This document shows, one piece after another, positions 1 to 13,778 of a stretch of 64,000 bases of DNA; position 1 is the stretch's first letter, and every line of letters starts with the position of its first letter. Below the pieces are notes generated by a model. It made no database searches. It saw only the letters and a list, made by a program, of their open reading frames with translations, and was not told the origin of the DNA. The stretch is from contig NC_092589.1 of assembly GCF_047663525.1 (NCBI RefSeq), positions 27,711,001 to 27,775,000 of the forward strand, written 5' to 3'. The position numbers and the translations under genes are program-made. Source of the stretch: Anas platyrhynchos (taxonomy: Eukaryota > Chordata > Aves > Anseriformes > Anatidae).

Positions 1-2254
1 GGATACCTATTTCAGTGCTGCTGCTACTTGTGGGAAGACTGGATTTCAGTTTCTGTAGTTTAGTTTACCTGGGCGGGCGTGAGGGTACTTTGTGTATTTG
101 AGAATTTTCCACTGCTTTCTGTTGAAATTCGAGTTTTCTGCTTCCTTGTTAAACAATGTGAACCTTGGTTCACGTATTCAGTTAATTTTTTGTCTGAAGT
201 CCTTAAAACACAAGTGGTATCCAGAATCTGAGAGTAGTAGTGAGTCTTTTGAGGGCAGAATATTAACTTTTAGAAGTTTTGCTTTTCAGAAAGGGGCTAG
301 TTTACTAATACCTGTGACTGGCTTTTATGAAATACTGTTTGAAACATTGGCTGACTTGCATGAACATGTCATAAAAAAAATGGATATAGTGTTGTAGAAG
401 CATTTGAAGAGCAAGAAAAAAAATAGCTTCATTAATTACTTCAGGAGCGTTGTTCCATACAGAGGCCACAGCACATGTTTTCAGTCACTAGAGAAATTTT
501 TCCTATGCTCTCAATTATCATATCCTTGGCATGGCATAGCCTGTTCAGTCCCCCTGCAATGTCATTTCATTTGATTGTCAGGCCTGTGTAGGTGCCAGTT
601 TTCAAATGGAAATATACTGTGAACTGAATAAAAACATGTTTATCCTGCTTTCACACATAATTTGTATACCATCCAGCTAAACACAGAACCGAAAACCCAA
701 TGCAGTAAGCCTCCATGTTCTTTTGTTCTATTAATACCACCATGGCTGAATATCCTGAGGTTTTTGCCCATGCCACATGCCTGATAAAAATAGCTGTGCA
801 AGTAGAACTCAGCTGAGATTACCAAACTTGGCATTTTGGATTTTTGATCCAGCTTGAACTGGGATGTTTAAAAGCAATCTAGTAATTATCTTTGCTGACC
901 TGAAGCTACCTTGGAAGCTGGGAAATTAAAGGTCCTGTTTTCAGGAATTGCTGCCTGACTGCCATTGCACCAGTATGGCTCTCCCTAATGCTCCTGATCG
1001 GGCTACCAGGGTGTGTTCTCACACCAGGGTGGTCTCTGCCATCCCTTCCTACAGAATGAGCATGAAGTACGCGGAGGCAGTGTGGAAGTTCAGGCTTATC
1101 TCGGTTCTTTTCTACTTTGTTGTCAAATCAGTATCCTTTTCCTGCTTTTCCCTCCAGCAACCCCCCTTACTCTGGATGTCAGTATTTTCTCAGTCAGGGT
1201 CCTCTGCAGGCTCCATCAAAATGGAATTGTAAAAGGTTTTAAATAAGTCTCTTTTGAAGTCTGAACCGGTTATCTGCCCCAGGAAGAGGAATTTCTGACT
1301 GGCAAGCACTGGATATAAATAATAATTGGGGCTAGTAGCTGTGCCTACAGGGGCCTTGTATTATGTGTGTTAGCCATTTATAGTGGCTAAGGGCAAGGCT
1401 ACAAGATGTTATGCAATTTCCAACATATTAGCTGCATCTTCATTTACATGGTTGCTTTCATCTAGGTAGCAAAACCAAAATATATTAACTGCATTCTTTG
1501 CCAGTACTTTTTTTTTTTTTTTTAAATCCACAACAGTAATAAAGCCAATGCCATTTAAAATATTTTAATGGTGAGAACTCTTCAGATAATTTTTCAGGTA
1601 ATTATTTATCTATCTGTTGATATTATAAGCAAATGCTTTTTAAAAAGGTAGGTGAAAAGAATTTATTTATCTATTGATGTTATAACAAAACAACAAAGCA
1701 ACAAAAGAAGCTAGCGGGGTAGTATTCACAGAGCATAATTTAATTTCAAAAGAACAGGCACTCCTCTAGATAGGGAATAGAAGGTTGAGCCAGAGTTATG
1801 GCAAACATGTTTCTTAAAAATACAGGTTCTCAGTATTTATTTTACTTTAAATGAAAATAAAGGCTATAGCCCATACCTTATATCTACTATCAGAATACTA
1901 GAAATGCAATTTGAGGAAGAGTCTTAACAAGTTTTCATTAATCTAATGCATGCTTAGGATTAATAAGTTACATTTTTGTGTGTGTGAGAGAGAGAAAAAG
2001 GAGGAAACAATACTTATCTTGTAGTCAACTTACTGCTAGGAGTAAGATGCAAGCTGTTGAAAAAAGATGAAAAAACAAACAAGCACACCAGTACCAACAA
2101 AACCACCTCTTGGGAGTTGTTGGAATCCTTACTTAGGTGAAAGTTTTTGACTGTTTTCAACTAATGCTGCTGTTCACTGTCTGGCAAAATGTTGTGGTAC
2201 ATGGAAAATCAAACATCCTTCTTTTCCCAGGAATTTCAAAAATGTTAAAACTCT

Positions 2255-2340
2255 GCATCAGCTCTGTATCTGCTTGTAGATCTTAGTGCAGTATTGAGCA
2301 TCAGCTCTGTATCTGCTTGTAGACCTCAGTGCAATATTGG
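2255..2340. repeat. 43-bp tandem duplication, two copies
   Basis: The unit beginning gcatcagctctgtatctgct occurs at 2255-2297 and again at 2298-2340. The copies differ at only a few positions (t/c and g/a changes), so this is a fairly recent local duplication. No coding meaning is apparent. Confidence 0.93.
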
Positions 2341-2584
2341 TCTGATCTACATGTCCATATATCTTGGATTTTTTGTTGTTTTCTTTACTCAGGGTGTTTG
2401 CAGATCATTTTTTCTTTTTCCTGTGTGGGAGTGTAGCTTCATGGGATGTTTTGTTCTTATTTGATTATTTTCATGTACTTAGTTTGTACTCTTTGTCTCT
2501 TCTCCTACCTCACAATACAGGTGTGAAGATGTTACTCAGCACCCTGATGTCCTGTGAGCAGCATATCTTGTCTATGTGTGTTTC

Positions 2585-2585
<1 letters not shown>

Positions 2586-2616
<31 letters not shown>
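2586..2616. repeat. T19-A12 homopolymer junction
   Basis: A run of 19 Ts is followed directly by 12 As, giving a self-complementary tract able to fold back on itself. It is probably a simple-sequence product. Confidence 0.9.
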
Positions 2617-2617
<1 letters not shown>

Positions 2618-5600
2618 CGTATTACTTTTTCTTGTTGCTGAATTTCATCAAGGTTCTTGCCAAGTGTTCTCTTCCCAGGAAGTGGACAACTTCATTGCTT
2701 TCAATCTGTCCATCAACTGGGGAAATCTAGGTACAGCTTCACAAGTGGAGTAAAAATGTGAGGTCTAAAAAGGTGTCAGTTCTCTGTGGTTGGTAGACTC
2801 CTTCTACACTTTTGTTTCTGTTACAACCTTGTGAGAACAAATACGTATGTATCTTTCCCTGTATTAGGGCAGTAGTGGTACAGGTGGTAAGAGGAAAAAA
2901 AGCTGCACTGTATGGCCAAGATTTACTTAGTAAATTGTTCTTTAGAGATACATCGGTAAACTGTATACTGTGGCTGTTGTCGTTGATCAGGATGTGTTTT
3001 CAACTGTTGTCTTAATCTTGTCTGTATTCAGCTGTTTTTATTTCAAGAAACCATTACTTAGGAGTGCTCATGCTTTGCTAGATACAAGGTTCTCCATTTA
3101 ATCAGGCTTTTATAACGAGGCTTTGCAGTAGCTATTCGCTACTATTACTATACTACTATTTTTGGCTTTCATAAGTTTTTCTGTAACTGAAGAGATGGCT
3201 TTCTTCAGAATACTGTTGTATAGCAAATATATTCTCTAAGGCTCACAAGATGAGAGTTAATTATCAACACCTGATCTGACAATGTTACTCAGCCAAGGTT
3301 TTGCAGAACAACTTCATTAGTCAAGAAGTTTGCTGCTTAGAAAACAGTGATCATCTTTGCATACTTCATTTAGGAAATACATGTAAGCATTTGATTTTTT
3401 TTTTTTTTTTTAATTTTAACTTTCTTCATCAAATTTTGTTCTTCTTCCTCAAATGTTGTTCCTCAAATCTCAGAGCAGCTAAAGGAATTAATTTAAAGGA
3501 ATTAATTTAATTTATTTGTTACAGTACTGTCTATACACATAAATTGAGAAGCACTGAAGCAAGACACTGGGAACTTAATATGATGTAAGAGTGTACTGTG
3601 TATTTACTAAATGCTGACTTCTTCAGTTAAACATTAGGTGAAGAAGCTGTAAAACTGGAAGCAGCAGTCAGCTAAGGCTATAAGATTTTAGAATTTCAGC
3701 TGTTGGATCAGCAGCATTTTTTCATGCTTTGCCTCATCTTTTGATAGTTTATCCCACAACAGAATCCTGCTGCCGCATCCATATTCTTGTTATTCTCCAA
3801 GAAGTGTCTGACATGGATTCTGTTGAAGATTTTGATGTGCACTTCCAGCATTATTTTTCAAAAAGATTTTAAAGCACCACACTGGAGATCAACATTGCAA
3901 TTTCTTGAGCTTTAAAATACTTGTTCTTCCTCACAAAGTCTCCAGTTACTGATGCATTTTTTACCACTCAATGAACTGATTCAATTAGCCTGCATTTTCT
4001 TACAGCTCCAAGTAAGTTGGAGGAGGGAGTAGAGTGAAAGGAGTTTTTATGGTACTGTTTTATTCTCAGTTCTTGATTAGCATATGTCTGCTGTCATAAT
4101 CACTGCCTGGGAGTTGAAGTGAGTGCCTCTTAGAAGCAGTTCTAGTGTCTGATCCAGCTGCTACTAAAGTCCATGGAAAAAATGCTGCTTAGCTCAAACA
4201 CAACTTTGATCAGCCCTAATGCAATAATCTGGAGGGAAAATTCAGTGTTCAAATCATGTCAAAAACACTTGAGGATTAACAGAATGTGCTTTTAAACCTC
4301 CTTCAGCTTCATTGAGATAGATGGCTGGGACTATGAAAGTAATTTTTAGCTTCATTCTGAAACACTTGGCTGACAGAAAATGGTACCCTATCAAGCCAAG
4401 ACGAGATGAGCTTTTCAGTCACGGGTCCAGTATGATCAATTGTAAGCATCCATCTCAGGGACATTTGAGGGACATAGCTGAACAAAATCAGCAGCCTGGG
4501 TATTGATTCTGTATTGCAGTCTGAATGATTGAGCGTGTAAAGGTGCCTGATTCAGCAGACAAGGATAGGCAAATACCAGCAGTTAACATATTGCTACAAA
4601 AAACATTTTAATGATTCCAAGCCTCTTGTGATTTTAAAACACTATTTGTTTTAGTGAGATATTTGCACTTCGTCTTTGATACTTATGTGAAAGATGCATT
4701 ATGCTTTCTGTATGCTGTCGTAGTTTCACTTGGCCTTTTTGAAAAAGGAGCTTCTCTTTGCTAAATTTCCTCCTAAATATATATTTTATGTAATTCTATG
4801 AATATCAGAAAAATCACAGTATTGTCACATCTTTTATACTGTTGTCTCTTGATCTGTAAGTAAAATATGCCTTGCTTATAAGCAAGTTATTTAATTTTCT
4901 CATGGTACTTTTAATGGCTGTATACTTTGTTACAACTAGGCAGTCTGCTCATCGTTTTTTGCTGCTACTTCCATTCTTGCCACTGGAGTTTTTACTTAGC
5001 TTCCAGCCTGTTACAATCCTTCTTTTCCACCCATGCTTATTTGCCAAGAAGTCTGGAAGTCAGACATATTGTTTTGCTACCTTCTGTTGCAAATGCCAGC
5101 ACTTGTGAGGAGGCCGTGCTTTGCAGTCAGGCTGTATTGTCTGTGGGAGTCTTTCTGATCCATCCACCCACTGTGTGTCTTGGCCTTTATTAGCTGCTGT
5201 TTTTCTTCATGAAGTGTGATGGTAAAGGATGATAAAACAACTTCCTGGCTACTGGCTGGTTTCACAGTTCAAGTGGGAAATTGACACAAACCCTTGCCCA
5301 GCCCAGGCCCTGGTAAGGTAGCTGTGGCACGTAACAGTTCCATCTCCACAGCCCTTGGAGGGGGATGAGAAGCAGCAGAGCCCAGGCAGCTCTTGATGGA
5401 GCCACTGGGCATGTGACCTCTCGCACAGAACTTGTGTCCTCCTCCTTCACTGCCTGGGGACTTGAAGGCACTGGAAGATGAAGGAGACCAAGCAAGCAAG
5501 GGAACAACCCAAGTGTTCATCTCTATGCAGCTGAGTTACAGGGGGCCCTTTTGGAAAAAGGTGTCTTAATATTCAAAGCTTGTATTCACTAATTGCTGGA

Positions 5601-8600
5601 AAGGCATGGATTGCTTTTCTGTCCCTTCCCGATGTAAGAAGTACTTTAGCAAAGCTAATAATTATTATGGGTTTGGAGGAAATTGGACATGAGACTGGCA
5701 TTACATTTAAATGCAGCCCTTAGCATTAGTAAGTTTGAGAACCCATGCACAATCCAAAACAGTTAATTTAAGAAGAAACCTGTGTTTTTGCTTTTCTCCC
5801 TGAAAGACATTGTACATAGGAAAGCTGGTGCGTGCAGCATCATGACTATTTCTTCTGAGGAAGAAACTGAGGCATTTTGTATGTCTATTTCTGTCACGAC
5901 CATCACAAACTTTTTAATATTTGCAATGGAGGTTTTTTTTCTGTGCTGTAGTGTGTGCATCTTGCTTGATGGATATTGTGTGAAAACCATTAACTAACAT
6001 TCAATATTTTGATGTAAATATTAGAATTATAGCTGTTAAGGGAATGCTGCCTGCTCATTGTTGTTTCCCTCACTCCTTTCCTATGCCTATAATTTCAAAT
6101 GTTAATTTCCTGACTAGCCTGTGATATTTCAGTCCAACTAATGCTTTCATCAACTGTTATGATTTTCACCTGTGGCTGTGTGATACCCATGAAATTCAAC
6201 AGCCATCTTGGATGGGTACATGTTATAGAAGGTATTCCTGATCTGGTCCTGCTAACTATGAGGCCATGTTTAAAGCACACCCCCATCCCAGCTGCAGAAC
6301 TGGGCTGTTTGAATAGTGCAGCGTTAGGTGCAGGTCACATACAGCTAAAAGCCTGGGGTACCTGCCGAGCAAGGACCATGTTGCTGGCCGCAGCGTATGG
6401 TGCAATGCCTGGGTGGCCATGCTGTGGAGCCATCTGGAGCCCAGCCTCTCCTCAGCTCTTCGCTGTGGCCTTCAGCCTTGGGCTGTCCTAGCAGGAGCCC
6501 CCAGTGACTGACTTGGTACGTTTGCCACGTGTTTGCTGCTGCAAGGGGAAATGGGCTCAACAATGACTGCAGGATACAGTTCCTGGTGTGTTCAGACTCG
6601 GTGTGGCTGTGTGTCTGACCATAGGGAAGAGAGGCAGGTTTGCACGGATGTACAGTTTAATCCTGCCCTGCCTGACAGCTAGAAATCAGTGAAGTCCATT
6701 TTTCCCAGATGACCTCTCTTCTGATTTGCTGTGAATCCAGAATTGTCAGCACAGAAGCAGATTGCCTCTTGCTAACAGCTTGCATGAATTTTATTCTTGG
6801 GATTCCTCCCTAGCTGCTGACAGAGAGGTGCTACAGCAGTTGTGCAAGTTCTGCATGCAGAAGCAACTGGGGTAGTGTGGTGCATGGAGACATGTCACTG
6901 CTGGAAGGAATGGGGACTCAGCAGCTGGATAACGCTATGACAAGGCACTTAAGCTGTCTTGCCAGGCACCAATTTGTGTTCCAATTTGAGCCCCAAAAAG
7001 GGCCCTGTTAAGCCAATGAATACAACTCATTAATTAAATATTCATGTAGTCTGTATAATCTTTTTGATCCTTTAATCAAAGCTCAAACATAGGCTGTGCT
7101 ATAATTTGTAATGTAAACCTGATCCATGTCAGAAAGCAATTGGCCTGGCTTTATAATACATTCTGTTAGTAGAGAGTAACCAAACTGGCCTTTCTCAGTG
7201 AAGTGAAACATTGCTTAAGACAGGTACCCAGTTACTCTGGAGGAGCCAGATATACTGTACTGCAGGTTGTATTTTATAAGCCAGTGGAATTATTCCTGAT
7301 CCCACAATCTGAAATCTGCTACATATTTCTTTAACCCTAGAATTCACAAACAGTGGATGTTAGATTACCAGACATAAACCGTAGCCAAGCATGTTGTATT
7401 TCCAAAGGCGTGATAATTTAAGAAGTGACTTCTTGAGGGAAAAACGATGTATAAGCATAAAATGTTTTGTGCCGTCAGAAAGATAACAGGACAGCATTTA
7501 TATGATCAGATGAGGTAAGTGCTGTGTAGGCACAACGTGAAAAGAGCAAGCCTACAAAAGGAGTGGTTGCTTTTGGACTATCAACTTTGGAGGAGTTGCC
7601 TTATGGTTCAGGCATATTATAGTTGCCTAGTGTTGTCAAAATGACAAAAGTTGAAATACCTCTGCTTAATCTGGACAACCTGACTGGAATTTGTACATAT
7701 GCATTTAGGAGGTGTGCCTTTCTACAAGCATAGCTGTATGCTCCATGAGGGAGAGCTAGAGGAGCAGTCTAATTACTCACCAATGCTTGTGTTGATAAAT
7801 ATGAATATTCTTCATGAAGAGTGAGAATCCTTTGTTTAGCTTGAAAGTTTACAGCTTTTATATTCTATGCCCTTAGAGAATAGCTAAGCGTGGTTTACAA
7901 GTCTCCCTCTCAAGGGAGAGCGAGGGTACTCTGTTGCTTGTGGACTGGAGAGTACTAGCCTCTTGAAACAAACGTTAATTAGGATGATTCATTTTTCTAC
8001 TGGAGTGTGAACTTAGCCTTGCTACGTTTGATTGTCTGAAGGATCCAAGTGCCATATAAAGAATGGATAATTAAGAAGAGATGCCATTCACACAGGAAGA
8101 ACAATCTAACTTGGTTGACATTTTAATTACCAAGGTCCTTATGGAAGATTTCCTGTCATCCATCAACTAAAAAGATTTGGTTTCCACTGATAGCAACTCT
8201 ATTTTTTGTTTCCTTCATCATCTTTGATGTTGCAAAAGGTACTGCAAATTTATAGGACACGCTGCATTGTTAGGTACATGTTTGAGAAACTGCTTAGCAT
8301 CAGAGGGTAAACAGACTAATAAATGCATGTAACATTGCATGGGCAGTCAGATAAACAGCTTAATTCCTTTTCTAGCTGACTACAAATAAAGGTTTTTATT
8401 TATCTGTATGGAAACTGTGAGTACAGGCATCTTAGCATCTTCTACGAATATCCTCTGAACTGTTATCTGCTCAGCTGTACCTTTAGATTATTCTAGTTAT
8501 TTCAGAAAATGCCATTGGAGTTCTGTGTTCCCAAGCTCTCTTGTTCTGAGGTATGCTCAGGTACTGAAACTGCATGTTTTAATTTCCATGTGTGATCTTA

Positions 8601-9396
8601 TTACAATAAGAGTTCACTACATTCTTCATTTTTTAAAGCTGCTTATATTTTATAACTTAAAATCGAGTACATACTTGTCTACTGCAAGACCATAGCTTAC
8701 AATGGAAATATGAGGAAGATTGTCCTGCAATTGTAGTGTTCAGTAATGAAGACAAAATATAGGAGCTTGAAGATGAATTGATATACTCCTAGTATCTAAC
8801 ATGGTAATGAGTTGACTCAGGTCACATACAGATTTGTATTTTTTGACTACTTATAATCCCATTTTTCTCATTTCCATTGCACAGTGGTAATCCTATTGAA
8901 AGCACTGGAATGGTTTTGGTAAGGTCTAGCCAAACTCTGGAGGCTTCTCTGCGCCATCCCCTCCAGAATTTTGCCTTCCTGATTGTTCCTACTTGGAATG
9001 AGATGTATTTATCACAGAATTAATGACGTTAAGGAGGGAGATGCTCTTGTATGAGGTGATGTGAGGCTTGCCAAATGCTTATTTAGACTACGCTAATGCA
9101 CAGCGGGTTGTGCAAAAGGGAGCCTGCCAGCAACCTACTGGTGCTGCCGTTGGCTGGCTCTGTCCCCAGCCTCAGCTCTCACCCCTGCTGATGCCAGTGC
9201 CTGTGGCTGTGAGCAGGTGCCCCCATGCTGCAGGGCAAACCCTCTCCCTGCTCTGCCTAGAAAGCCAGAAAAATAACCTGGTCTTGCTTTACTCTATGGC
9301 TGCTTGCTATGAGTTAACCATATAAAAGATAGATGCAGAGAGGAAGGTGGCCAAGGTGTGAGGACTAATTTTATTTTGCTGAAATATTTGAAATTT

Positions 9397-9477
9397 ATTT
9401 TTATTTATTTAAATATTTTTATTTATTTAAATATTTTTATTTATTTAAATATTTTTATTTATTTAAATATTTTTATT
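9397..9477. repeat. 18-bp AT minisatellite, 4 perfect copies plus a partial
   Basis: The unit atttttatttatttaaat is repeated perfectly at 9397-9414, 9415-9432, 9433-9450 and 9451-9468, with a partial fifth copy to about 9477. It is pure A/T and each unit contains ATTTA pentamers. Such arrays are often length-variable. Confidence 0.95.
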
Positions 9478-10744
9478 CACTGAAATTTATTTAACCCTGA
9501 AGGTATAATGACACTAAGAGGACACCTAAGTTACCCTGCAAATGTTCGTATTCCCTGCTTGTTGGTGATGTGTTAAGCTATTAGAAATGTTTGCTTGAAA
9601 GGTGTGGTAATGAGATCTAGCTGAAAAGTCCACAGTTCAGATGTAGACTTTTATTTGACTAAAAAGGTAATTGATTTATACCATGATTATTGCCCTTTGA
9701 GTATGTTTATTGAGTATTGAAACACCGACACCTAAGGACTGTGTTTCTGGTTATGACATTGCAGTGAATTAAAAAGCACAGTAAAAATACCTGTGGTAAA
9801 TATGAAGTATAACAGCAATAAATAGTGTGTATATGAGTATTTTAGGTTCTCAGACCTTTGTCACATTCTGCTTATTCTAAGCGCTGAAAACAAGAGGTTT
9901 CAGTACTGCTGAATTGTTTGAAGGAGGAAATGCCAAAAGAAAATTCAAAAATTTACAAACTACCTTCCATTGGGAAGAAAGACTTCCTGATGAGATCTAT
10001 AGCAAAGCCCTGCCTGAATGTAAAGAGTTCACAAGCATAGTGACTTTCACAGGAACTTTTTTTTCCACTTTTTTTTTTTTTTTCACAGCTAGGGTAATTA
10101 CTTGAACCAGTCACCAAATGCTAAAATAGTAAGAGTTTTCTAGCATACAACTAATTTACTAAAAGATACCAATCTTTTCATTGGTAATTACTGTACAAGA
10201 ATCACCCAGTGAAATTGAAGTCAGACAATATGGTCAAAATCTGAAGCTTAGAATGGGGATCATGCTTTGTAATGGCTCTGTGAACACTTTGCCTAATTTT
10301 AGACAAGAAAGTGCTCCATTTGTTCCTTATTTTATCCTAATAGTACCTATCTTTGGCAGGCTAATTTAGGAATGCTACACCACAATATGTCTCTGTTCAC
10401 TTGCCACGAGTGAACCAAAAGCTCCCTACCGTGGAGACAAATCTCACAAGTTTAAGCTGCAGAATAACTTGCCAGAACGATGAGAACAAGCCCTAAATAG
10501 TGCACTTGGGACGCTGCACAGAGCCAGCCACCTCACACAGCTTCCACCCACTCTCCCCCAGTAGCAGGGAAAGGAGAAGACATTTTTAAATGGTTTAAAA
10601 AAATTAAAAATAATTAAACTTGGTGCAAATTGAGGTCACTGACTTTTGAATTGTTTCATGCTTAAACCTCACTTTATTAGGGTCCTGACAGACTGTATCA
10701 GAGAGTTATCATCAATACTACCTGCAGTGTAGGAACGAAATAAA

Positions 10745-11760
10745 TCCTCAGAGGGAGGGGACAGAGGTTAAAAAGAAGGGGAGGGAGAGCTTTAGTTTGA
10801 ATTTGCACCTGGAGAGTGGAAGAAATTGGGAGTGCTGTGAGGATCTTCCTTCCCTGAGCCAGGGTTTCTTTCCCTTCCTTCTGCTGCTGAGTCCTACAAG
10901 GATAGGTCTTGGTGGGTTTGTGTCCCTACTGCCTGAGTCCTGCGAGGTACAAGGACTCCTCTCCTCTTCCTCGTGCAGAAGGGCTCCCAGGGATACCAAG
11001 GAGGTGAGGCTGAAGGCAGGCCCTGGGGAAGAGGGAGATGACAGCAGGGCTGTACTGAGGCTGCTCACTGTACCATGTGCACCATCATCCAACTCTCCTC
11101 CTTGCCCCATCTGGCTGGCAGGGGCATGCAGCACCTCCCTTTCAGTCATTGCCTTGTCATGGAAGCTCCCCAAAGGAGGGCCCTGGGGCTGGAATACAGC
11201 CAAGGCCTAGCGGGAAGCTGGGGCGTACAGTCGCTGCTGGGTCTACTGCAGCCCTGTACAACAGATCCCTGGAGACCTCTAAGCCCCTTGTAAAACATCA
11301 GTCCTTGGCCCTGAATCCTACAGTCCCCTCTCCTGTAGCTTCATCTCCTTCACACCACTGTAGGGGCTGAGCTTGCCCATCCCACAGCCTACTGTTACCC
11401 CAGCATGTAGTCACACGTTGGCAGCAGAGCTGAGAGCTTGGGCAGCTTTTCTGGGAGAAGGAGTTTGACAGCACAGTAACATTACCCCGGAGGTGCCCCA
11501 TTCTTCGAGGCTGTGTGAGCTGGCATGACTGGGTAAGTGCAGACACTTTCCTTTGGGGCTCTGTGACCCTACTGTAGCACCAGGGTGGTGTATCAGCATG
11601 AGAGCACAATTTTTGGCCTCCCAGCTGGCTGTGTAAGGCAACAATTGTACGGCACTTTCTGTCAGATCCATGTTGCTCACATGGGTTTCAGCTGAATGCA
11701 GAATGCTGCCAGTGCATGAAACAAGCCTGCCTGGGAGAGTGCACTCTGCTTCAAATGGCA
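10745..11760. other. GC-rich patch open on both strands, unassigned
   Basis: This roughly 1-kb stretch is clearly richer in G+C than its flanks. It holds opposed overlapping open frames (about 150 codons at 10748-11203 on the - strand and 137 at 10797-11210 on the + strand). Neither peptide shows a domain, and composition is Ser/Pro/Leu-rich as expected from GC-rich DNA with few stops. No CR1 tail or LTR ends are seen. It could be an old repeat, part of a noncoding transcript, or an exon I fail to recognise. Confidence 0.4.
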
Positions 11761-12606
11761 AAAAGGCTGTCTTGGTTGTGGGTGTAAGTGCGTTACCCTA
11801 TGCACAAGAGCAGTCACACTGTGTATGTTCGGGCACCTGATTTAGGAACATAGCTGCGTGAGGTTCCCTGTATGGTCTGTAGAGACAAAAATCCTTCCTC
11901 AGAGAGAGATTCAGGGCAGCAGCTCAACTGCTCTTCCGTTTAACATAATAAAAATGACACAGTAAAAGCTCTAAGCAAGTAATTGTTATAAAAGGTCTTC
12001 ACAGCATTTAAGTGGTCTGGTAAATACCTGCATTTGCTCTCTCAAACACAGAGCTGTAAGGTCTGTGTTCCTTTTCAGCTTCTTCAGTCTATCATGATTT
12101 TTTTATTGGGCTGTGGTGTATGGAATGGAAAAGTAAAACTTGTGATTTATGTGTTGCTGTTTTGCCACTTTCAGCCACAGTAGAATACTTACGAATGTGA
12201 GATGACAACAAATATTTAGTCATACAAGTAACCAAGATGGTTGTATCTGGGAACAAAAGGAATGGATAATTCATCATTCTAATAGTTTTGGTGTGCTGGA
12301 AGAGACTGTGTGGCTCTGCAGCAGAGAAGTAAACAGAGAAGCACTCCCAGTCCCTCAAGCTGCGAAGATCAGATAAAGACTAAGCTGCTGCAAAACAAGT
12401 TTACATGAGCATTGCCACTATGATGGGTACAATAAGAGTTAGGAAAATACAAGTGCAGCAAGAACAGGCAAACGGGTGTGTGTGAAAAGTCTTGGCAGTA
12501 TACATATTCCCTAAGGTTAGTGTGAGGCCAGTTTTTCAACATTTTATTTTTTCAAAAGTTTTAGCAAGTTTTCTCTTTTGAAAATTAGTGTAGCTTTTTT
12601 TCTTCT

Positions 12607-12608
<2 letters not shown>

Positions 12609-12640
<32 letters not shown>
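12609..12640. repeat. Poly(T) tract, 32 bases
   Basis: This is the longest uninterrupted T-run in the window, preceded by tcttcttc. I see no retroelement body attached to either side, so it looks like an expanded simple repeat and not an antisense poly(A) tail. Confidence 0.95.
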
Positions 12641-13714
12641 CTGCATTAGTTTTGGTCTTGTCCAAAACTGTCAAACAGCACTGCAGTCTTGATGATCAGT
12701 TTTCAAAAAAAGCAAAGCAAGGCTTTTGTGGTTTTTAAGCTCAGAAGACACTATTAAAATCGTTTGCTCTCATCTCTTCTACAGGCTGTCGAACCTTATC
12801 CAGTTAATTCTGCATTATACCATTACCTCCTCCTTGAATTACATCATCTTCCTTAGAAACTCACATAGGTTGTAGGATTAAAATCTATCTTTAGTTGGTG
12901 CATGACTTTGTCTCAGAAATGCAGAGGACTATGCATAATATGATTCATTTTATGTGCTTTGCAGACAAAGACACAGCTGAAAAGCTCCAGCTTAACATTT
13001 TCCCTGCCAGTTCAGTTCTGCAATTTATTTTTTGTAACTTGAAAGTAAGGCAGGGCCAGCAAATTACACTAGTGCTTGCTTACTAGCTTTCTCAGTCATC
13101 AAAATCTGTTTAGGGTCACTCTGAGACCATCAAATACTTAGATTTATGAAGATATTAGAAGGTTTTTTTTTTTTTGTTTGTTTTTGTTTTTTTTTTAAAG
13201 CTTCTATGAGAAGACTTCACATTCTTAAGTTAACTTCTGAGAACTAAAGTAATCATTTTTTTCTGTAAGAAATTAGATTTGCAATGACTTTCCACTGTGC
13301 AATTATTCATCAGAAGTTGTGAAGGTACAGATACATAAAATCCAAGCAAATCTAGAGTTCAGTCTTGGTGAATGCATTTCTTTAATTGCGCTGTTTTTAG
13401 CAAACATTGAAGTCTAAGCATCTTTAAAACCAGGCCTGAACACCAAGGTACTATGTATTTAAACTAGGAAACAGCATATCAGACACTGAGACCTTACTTT
13501 GGCCCAAGTTAATTAGGAAAAAATAAACCTGTAAAAATCAATTGAGTTTGTTTCCATATCTGGCTAGAACAGAATAAAATTGTAATATTCTGGCTAACTT
13601 TGTTATCTTAAACTTATGTTGTTATCTATAGTAGATAGTAGAACAGGTTTTCTGTTTTGGAAAATCTGGATTTTAGGGGCTTCCTTCCATTCAAATAAGT
13701 TTCTGATTTTAGTG

Positions 13715-13778
13715 TTTTTTTTTTTTTTTTGTTTTGTTTTGTTTTGTTTTGTTTTGTTTGTTTGTTTGTTTGTTTTTT
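13715..13778. repeat. T16 followed by (GTTTT)n and (GTTT)n
   Basis: A 16-base T-run passes into five GTTTT units and then GTTT units before a final T-run. The change of period within one array suggests stepwise slippage. Confidence 0.93.

Larger units (their letters stand above)
1..10740. other. Upstream AT-rich DNA without recognisable gene
   Basis: I find no exon, RNA gene or transposon that I can name here. Open frames are short (up to about 116 codons) and carry no family motif. Visible structure is limited to T-runs at 1508-1523, 2586-2604, 3395-3411 and 10069-10083, a 43-bp duplication near 2255, a 14-bp duplication (3483-3510) and an 18-bp AT minisatellite at 9397. Two slightly GC-richer patches, about 5260-5520 and 6290-6560, give overlapping frames on both strands but nothing recognisable. 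Confidence 0.6.

Noticed and set aside
10748..11210. Opposed 151- and 137-codon frames as genes
   Set aside because: Neither has a motif and both follow the GC-rich composition. The region is kept only as an unassigned patch.
12609..12640. Antisense poly(A) tail of a SINE or processed pseudogene
   Set aside because: No retroposed body or target duplication is visible beside the T-run.
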